Source of the DNA: Armatimonadota bacterium
Lineage (GTDB): Bacteria > Armatimonadota > UBA10988 > DTZQ01
Assembly (NCBI GenBank): GCA_012961305.1
Contig: DTZQ01000654.1
Coordinates: forward strand, 1 to 19,114
Reading direction: 5' to 3'
Length of the DNA: 19,114 bases
This document shows, piece after piece, positions 15,331 through 19,114 of this stretch. Positions within the stretch are counted from its first letter, which is position 1, and every line of letters begins with the position of its first letter. Under the pieces are notes generated by a model. It saw nothing but the letters and a program-made list of their open reading frames with translations, was not told the origin of the DNA and did no database searches. The translations under genes and the position numbers were made by a program.

Positions 15331-15629
15331 AGTGACGTTAGACCTACCGGAGGAAATTGGGGGACTGCTGCGAGAGGAAGCCAGGGAGCGCCGTCGGGGG
15401 TAGTATCCCCTTACGCAAGGGAATGGGCAGAGTTGATGACCCTGCCGCCGGAAGAACGTCTGGCACGGCTTTTGACGGAGTCCGGCCTGATTGAACATCC
15501 TACCGAGGAGGAAAAGCAGCGGTATCAGCCGGCCCTTCCCGAAGTTTTAGAGGAACTCGGGCGAAAGGTTGCAGGAGGTGGCAAGCCCCTTTTGCAAATA
15601 ATAATTAGGAACGGGGGGAAAAGTACTAA
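15323..15629 (+). pseudogene. frameshifted VapB-like antitoxin gene
   Basis: Starting at ATG 15323, the sequence reads MAKVTLDLPEEIGGLLREEA and then ends in a TAG at 15401. Shifting one base, the frame continues coherently as VVSPYAREWAELMTLPPEERL and on to VLEELGRKVAGGGKPLLQIII (to 15606). One more shift gives EERGEKY and a natural TAA at 15627-15629. Restoring single bases near 15397-15402 and after 15606 therefore yields one protein of about 102 residues. It resembles small antitoxins that precede PIN-domain toxins, whose C-termini often read GKPLSEIII followed by acidic residues and RG. GGAAGGA (15314-15320) lies just before the start, inside hemD. Both breaks look like one-base deletions; the first is next to a run of five G. 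Sequencing error cannot be excluded. Confidence 0.65.
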
Positions 15630-15651
15630 TCAGTGCCTTTCAACTCATTCC

Positions 15652-15746
15652 CTCCCGCCACTTACTTTTGTCTCTGCCGATGATGACCTCCTGCCGCGGC
15701 GGGAGCGGAGGGTTTGGTCGGGGATAACCCCCAGGCACATCCTTAG
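15652..15746 (+). pseudogene. C-terminal remnant of a PIN-domain (VapC-like) toxin gene
   Basis: The frame at 15652-15693 reads LPPLTFVSADDDLL, and the frame starting at 15693 reads AAAGAEGLVGDNPQAHP and then a stop (15744-15746). Joined by one restored base, they give LTFVSADDDLLAAAGAEGLVGDNPQAHP, the usual C-terminal end of PIN-domain toxins: a hydrophobic strand, SADxxL, AAxAEGL, DNP. The acidic residues of SADD belong to the PIN active site. The first 100 or so residues of a PIN protein, including the initial Asp, are absent. Only 22 bases lie between the antitoxin stop and this fragment, so there was an internal deletion as well as a frameshift. The remnant's stop overlaps the ribosome site of hemB (TAGGAGG). 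Confidence 0.65.
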
Positions 15747-15757
15747 GAGGGCAAATT

Positions 15758-16732
15758 ATGGGTTTTCCGGTTACTCGTTTGCGACGCCTGCGGGCGAAGG
15801 AAAACTTCCGCCGCTTGGTGCGCGAAACGCACCTGTCGGTGGATGACCTGATTTATCCTCTGTTCGTCATCTACGGGCGGAACGTCAAGCAGGAAATCCC
15901 CTCCATGCCGGGGATTTACCGCTGGTCCCTGGACCGCCTGCCGGAGGAAATCGAAGAGGTGGCCGCGCTGGACATTCCAGCCGTGCTGCTGTTTGGCATC
16001 CCGGAGCACAAGGATGAGGTTGGCTCCGGCGCCTACGATGAACATGGCATCGTGCAAGAGGCCATTCGAGTTATCAAGGGCACGGCGCCAGAATTGCTGG
16101 TCGTGGCCGATACCTGTCTGTGTGAGTACACCTCCCACGGCCACTGCGGCCTCGTGGACGAGGAGGGGCGGTTGCTGAACGACCCGACGTTGGAACTGCT
16201 GCAGAAGACGGCCCTGTCGCAAGCTCAGGCCGGCGCGGACTTGATTGCCCCTTCGGACATGATGGATGGGCGGGTGGCCGCCCTCCGCCAGGTGTTGGAT
16301 GAAAACGGCTTTTCCCATGTGCCCATCATGTCCTACGCCGCGAAATACGCTTCGTCCTTTTACGGCCCCTTCCGCGACGCTGCCGATTCTGCCCCCCAGT
16401 TCGGCGACCGCCGGGCCTACCAGATGGACCCGCCCAACTGGCGGGAGGCTCGGCGGGAAGTGGCCCTGGACCTCGAAGAAGGGGCGGACATCGTAATGGT
16501 CAAGCCCGCTCTGGCTTACTTAGATGTCCTGCGGGAGGTGCGGGAGATGACCGACCTCCCTGTGGCAGCCTACAACGTATCCGGAGAGTTCTCCCTGGTC
16601 AAAGCGGCCGCCCAAAACGGTTGGATTGATGAGCGGAAGATAGTCCTGGAAATTCTAACCGGCATTAAGCGGGCTGGAGCGGACATCATTATCACCTACT
16701 TTGCCAAGGACCTGGTGCGGTGGTTGGCTTGA
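15758..16732 (+). CDS. hemB: delta-aminolevulinic acid dehydratase (porphobilinogen synthase)
   Basis: A 324-residue enzyme that condenses two 5-aminolevulinate molecules into porphobilinogen. The Schiff-base lysines are Lys196 (MSYAAKYASSFYGPFRDA) and Lys249 (VMVKPALAYLD). The metal site DTCLCEYTSHGHCG holds Cys120, Cys122 and Cys130, so this is the zinc-dependent type. Length is standard. AGGAGG (15745-15750) lies seven bases before the ATG. It ends the tetrapyrrole cluster but is separated from hemD by about 430 bases of decayed toxin-antitoxin sequence. hemL, which follows hemB in Bacillus, is not found in this window. Confidence 0.97.
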   Translation: MGFPVTRLRRLRAKENFRRLVRETHLSVDDLIYPLFVIYGRNVKQEIPSMPGIYRWSLDRLPEEIEEVAALDIPAVLLFGIPEHKDEVGSGAYDEHGIVQEAIRVIKGTAPELLVVADTCLCEYTSHGHCGLVDEEGRLLNDPTLELLQKTALSQAQAGADLIAPSDMMDGRVAALRQVLDENGFSHVPIMSYAAKYASSFYGPFRDAADSAPQFGDRRAYQMDPPNWREARREVALDLEEGADIVMVKPALAYLDVLREVREMTDLPVAAYNVSGEFSLVKAAAQNGWIDERKIVLEILTGIKRAGADIIITYFAKDLVRWLA

Positions 16733-16754
16733 ACCGCACTTCGAGGAGGAAACC

Positions 16755-17381
16755 ATGAGGGGGCAAAATGAAGCCCGGCTTGGCCTCTGGCTGCTCATGG
16801 CCGGCGTACTGCTGAGCGGCTGTGGTCGGAGCAAGGAATCTCCACCGCTGGAGCCGCCCCCGCCCGGGGCGGAGGAGCAAGTGGGCGTGGGCTTGAGCCC
16901 AGGCCTGGAGCCGGGACAGTTTCGGGGAGGGGAGGGGGAAGGAGTAGCCGCCTTGCTGCCGGGCGAGGGAGAGGTAGAAGGCTGGGAACTAATCCCGGAC
17001 ACGCGGGTGGTCATGCCCACGGCGGAGGATTTGGTGAAAATATACGATGGTGGGTATGGTCGCTACCGGGATGCAGGCGTAACTTCTGCGGCCCAGCAGG
17101 CCTATGAGCGAGGGGAGGAGCAAATCGTCCTTACGGTGCATCGCCTTTCGGGGCCGGAGGAGGCTCAGGCCCTGTACGAGGATGAACGGGAGGGGTACGA
17201 TTCCTTTTCCCCCCAAGAGGTAGAAATAGGCGACAGCGGCTACGTATGCACCGTATTGGAACGGCAACGAGGGGCCTTCTGGCAGGGGCCATATTACGTG
17301 GTAGCGGAAACAGTACAGGGCAAGGGCACCGGCGCGAAGGAACTGTTGGCCGCCGTGGCAAAGAAGATAGCCTCCGACTGA
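16755..17381 (+). CDS. putative lipoprotein, DUF6599-like
   Basis: A 208-residue protein with a canonical lipoprotein signal: MRGQNEARLGLWLLMAGVLLSGC, lipobox LSGC with Cys23. A Pro/Glu/Gly-rich linker follows to about residue 75. The remaining domain (LLPGEGEVEGWELI, then LVKIYDGGYGRYRDAG, then IVLTVHRLSGPEEAQALYE) resembles my memory of the DUF6599 family of secreted proteins of unknown role. The match is moderate and no catalytic residues are evident. GAGGAGGA precedes the ATG by four bases, 22 bases after the hemB stop, so it may be cotranscribed with hemB. Confidence 0.75.
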   Translation: MRGQNEARLGLWLLMAGVLLSGCGRSKESPPLEPPPPGAEEQVGVGLSPGLEPGQFRGGEGEGVAALLPGEGEVEGWELIPDTRVVMPTAEDLVKIYDGGYGRYRDAGVTSAAQQAYERGEEQIVLTVHRLSGPEEAQALYEDEREGYDSFSPQEVEIGDSGYVCTVLERQRGAFWQGPYYVVAETVQGKGTGAKELLAAVAKKIASD

Positions 17382-17393
17382 AAATGCCATTGA

Positions 17394-17452
17394 GGTAAGA
17401 AACTCGGCCAACCCCCAGAAGGTCTGCCGCCTTTCCGGCGCTGGCCTTTACC
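17394..17452 (+). other. inverted-repeat region between convergent genes, possible terminator
   Basis: In the convergent gap (17382-17459) GGTAA (17394-17398) and GGCCA (17406-17410) pair with TGGCC (17442-17446) and TTACC (17448-17452), with an inner GCCG/CGGC hairpin (17426-17439). The nested order suggests an extended stem that could stop transcription from either side. The stem is interrupted and there is no U run, so this is weak. Confidence 0.3.
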
Positions 17453-17459
17453 TACCGCT

Positions 17460-17840
17460 TCAGTCAGCAGGGAACAGAACCTCCTGTTCCTCCAGGACCT
17501 CCCGAATTCGCCGCTCTGCCCGGTCCAGGTCGAAGTGGCCCTGTTCGCGGATGATGCGGCGCAGCACCGGTTCAATGCCGGCGAGGTCCTCCAGGAGGTC
17601 TCGCAGTACCTCCCGTTGTTGCTGGGCGCGGGTAATGTCCTGAGGCGACTGTACCAAATCCCGGACGATGGACTCCTCCGAACGCGAGGCCACCAGGGGA
17701 GTCGTGTGCCCTTCAATGTACACCAACGTCCGGCGGCCCGGACCGCGGTTTTCCTCAATGGGCACTAAGGCGACCACCGCATCAGAACGGACATATTTTC
17801 CGTAGCCCAAGGGTACCAGTATGCCTTCCCGAATTTCCAT
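17460..17840 (-). CDS. RemA/DUF370-like protein with C-terminal extension
   Basis: A 126-residue protein. Residues about 8-66 (VPLGYGKYVRSDAVVALVP, GPGRRTLVYIEG, PLVASRSEESIVRDL) resemble RemA/DUF370, a small DNA-binding protein that activates extracellular matrix genes in Bacillus. The conserved logic is an N-terminal strand with G-x-G-x-x-V, a middle loop with basic residues and a final helix. The remaining 60 residues (67-126) are charged and helical and are not part of the Bacillus protein. The start is the ATG at 17838-17840 (reverse strand), preceded by AAGGAGAGG about three bases before. A longer reading frame upstream lacks a comparable site. It is downstream of, and co-directional with, the transporter gene. 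The target is unknown. Confidence 0.65.
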   Translation of the reverse strand: MEIREGILVPLGYGKYVRSDAVVALVPIEENRGPGRRTLVYIEGHTTPLVASRSEESIVRDLVQSPQDITRAQQQREVLRDLLEDLAGIEPVLRRIIREQGHFDLDRAERRIREVLEEQEVLFPAD

Positions 17841-18035
17841 GGTCCTCTCCTTCCAATACTCTTGGGACTTACGCAGTTGCGCCTCTGTCGTCCCGAAGGC
17901 GGGATAGACCTGTGGACGTTTAGGGCCCGGGGGCAATTTCCCCGTTGCCCACCTGCCAAATTTCCGTGGGGCCCGTTGTCCCGTTTTCCCATTCTGCTGC
18001 GACCTCAGGGTTTCTGCGGCGTAGAGAGCACCGGT
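17841..18035 (-). other. 195-base intergenic leader with several small hairpins
   Basis: Between the transporter stop and the RemA-like start no reading frame has convincing homology or a ribosome site. The reverse strand can form short hairpins, for example GGCAA with TTGCC around a CGGGGAAA loop, TCCCG with CGGGA around four bases, and GGGAC with GTCCC near the start codon. GGGCCC occurs twice. No clear -35/-10 pair was found. It could be a leader or a terminator region; nothing more can be supported. Confidence 0.35.
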
Positions 18036-19114
18036 TCACAAGTGAACGAGGTATCGGAAATAGACGTAAATCATGGCAATCACGATGGATTCAATCATCA
18101 ACGGCAGTCCGTAGCGCAGATATTTCATGAAATGGATGGGATAGCCGTTCCGTTCGGCAATGCCGGCCACCACCACGTTGGCCGAGGCACCGATAATGGT
18201 GCCGTTGCCGCCCAAGCAGGCTCCCAGGGCCAAAGACCACCACAGGGCCAACATGGGCGGCGTCTTCAGGATGGACATCCCCGCGTCCGCCACCAAGACC
18301 CCTTGGGCCTGCAATTCGTGGGCCATATCAATTAGCAGCGGGTTCATGGTGGCCACGAAGGGAATGTTGTCCACGATGGCCGAGGCGAAAGCCGAGAACC
18401 ACATGATGATTATCGCCAGCATCTTGAAGTTACCCTGACTGAAGTCTAAAGTCTTTTGGGACAACATCCGAATTATGCCCACCTGCTCCAGCCCCCCGAC
18501 CATCACGAACAGGCCGATGAAAAAGAAAATGGTGGGCCATTCCACCTCCCGCAGTACTTCTTCGACCTTGACTTGGGCGAACAGGAGGAGCAAAGAAGCC
18601 CCCATCAGGGCCATCGTGGCCGGCTCTAAGTGGACGTACTCGTGCACCATGAATCCGAGGAAGGTCAGGCCCAGGAACAGGAGAGAGCGTTTGAGTAATG
18701 GCCAATCGGTAATGCTTTTCGCCTCATCCAACTCCCCGATTTCCCGTCGTTTCTCCTCGGGAACGGTCAGGTCCTTCTCGAACATAAATTTGACCGTGAA
18801 CACATAGGCGGGGAAAATAATTATCACTGGTGGGGTCAGGTTGACCAAAAAGGTCATGAACCCCAAATCCGCCGCGCTGCCAATCATGATGTTAGGCGGG
18901 TCCCCCACCAGGGTGGCCGTGCCACCAATGTTGGAGGCGAGAATTTCGCAAATCAGCAGGGGGATGGGCGAAATTCCCAGCGTTTCGGCAATGAGGATTG
19001 TGACCGGCGCAATGAGCAGGACTGTGGTTACATTGTCCAACATGGCCGAAAGCAATGCCGTAATGCCGGAGAAGAGGAAAATCATAGGCATAGCCCGTCC
19101 TTGGGACAGTTTGG
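18036..19114 (-). CDS. ArsB/NhaD-superfamily ion transporter, 5' end outside window
   Basis: At least 359 residues of a multi-span transporter of the ion transporter superfamily (ArsB/NhaD/SLC13-like). Two related halves each carry a helix-breaking motif: SAMLDNVTTVLL, then NIGGTATLVGDPPN in the first half, and SAIVDNIPFVATM, then GGNGTIIGASANVV in the second. These are the re-entrant hairpins that form the substrate path. Candidate substrates are Na+/H+ exchange or an anion; the sequence alone does not decide. The reading frame stays open to the right edge (…KLSQGRAMPMIF), so the true start lies beyond base 19114. It is upstream of the RemA-like gene on the same strand. The charged loop after the first half (VPEEKRREIGELDEAK) is cytoplasmic by the positive-inside rule, a prediction only. 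Confidence 0.85.
   Translation of the reverse strand, partial: KLSQGRAMPMIFLFSGITALLSAMLDNVTTVLLIAPVTILIAETLGISPIPLLICEILASNIGGTATLVGDPPNIMIGSAADLGFMTFLVNLTPPVIIIFPAYVFTVKFMFEKDLTVPEEKRREIGELDEAKSITDWPLLKRSLLFLGLTFLGFMVHEYVHLEPATMALMGASLLLLFAQVKVEEVLREVEWPTIFFFIGLFVMVGGLEQVGIIRMLSQKTLDFSQGNFKMLAIIIMWFSAFASAIVDNIPFVATMNPLLIDMAHELQAQGVLVADAGMSILKTPPMLALWWSLALGACLGGNGTIIGASANVVVAGIAERNGYPIHFMKYLRYGLPLMIESIVIAMIYVYFRYLVHL

Noticed and set aside
15433..15846. Open frame of 137 codons across the hemD-hemB gap
   Set aside because: It joins an antitoxin middle, a shifted antitoxin end, a toxin fragment and the hemB 5' region. Its N-terminus has no ribosome site and it overlaps hemB out of frame, so it is not a gene as it stands.
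17841..17936. Upstream start for the RemA-like protein (32 extra residues)
   Set aside because: The extension has no ribosome site or family likeness, while the ATG at 17840 has AAGGAGAGG right before it.

Overview
The window reads as a GC-rich bacterial chromosome segment. Nearly every gene is on the + strand and tightly packed, and the last two genes are on the - strand. One class of protein hints at the host: a type IV prepilin-like protein with the G|FTLIEL cleavage motif, an ILFPVFAKAREKARQ-type N-terminus and a C-terminal H-X9-DG motif. Such proteins are abundant in Armatimonadota, and also in Planctomycetes, Verrucomicrobia and Lentisphaerae. Together with a DUF3084 protein, a RemA-like protein and strong Shine-Dalgarno sites, I infer an Armatimonadota-like bacterium, possibly thermophilic. 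This taxonomic call is inference.

Layout. (1) Bases 1-819 hold the 3' part of an AIR-synthase/HypE-like gene. Its N-terminus is replaced at about base 75 by an out-of-frame piece of an isocitrate/isopropylmalate dehydrogenase, which points to a rearrangement or an assembly chimera. (2) deoC follows (837-1538). (3) A strong promoter buried in the end of deoC drives a DUF3084 coiled-coil membrane protein, which overlaps a RuvC/YqgF-like nuclease gene. A lipoprotein gene comes next. (4) A System I cytochrome c maturation cluster, ccmA-B-C-D-E-F (4378-9282), includes a 47-residue CcmD. Its CcmE is the cysteine variant. CcmG, CcmH and CcmI are not in the window. (5) A second strong promoter (9286-9314) precedes the prepilin gene.

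(6) A tetrapyrrole cluster runs from 10044 to 16732: sirC-hemA-hemX-hemC-cobA/hemD fusion-hemB. It resembles the Bacillus hemAXCDB order, with siroheme functions added at the front and fused into hemD. Glutamyl-tRNA is reduced by HemA, HemB makes porphobilinogen, HemC makes hydroxymethylbilane, and the HemD half makes uroporphyrinogen III. The CobA half plus SirC can divert that product to siroheme; the rest can go to heme, which the ccm genes would attach to cytochromes c. Biosynthesis and use of heme are thus placed side by side.

(7) Between hemD and hemB lies a decayed toxin-antitoxin pair. It consists of an antitoxin gene with two apparent one-base frameshifts and a remnant of a PIN-domain toxin carrying a third. 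(8) A DUF6599-like lipoprotein gene follows hemB. The window then switches strand to a RemA-like gene and an ArsB/NhaD-type transporter that runs off the right edge. I saw no tRNA, rRNA, CRISPR array or intact insertion sequence.
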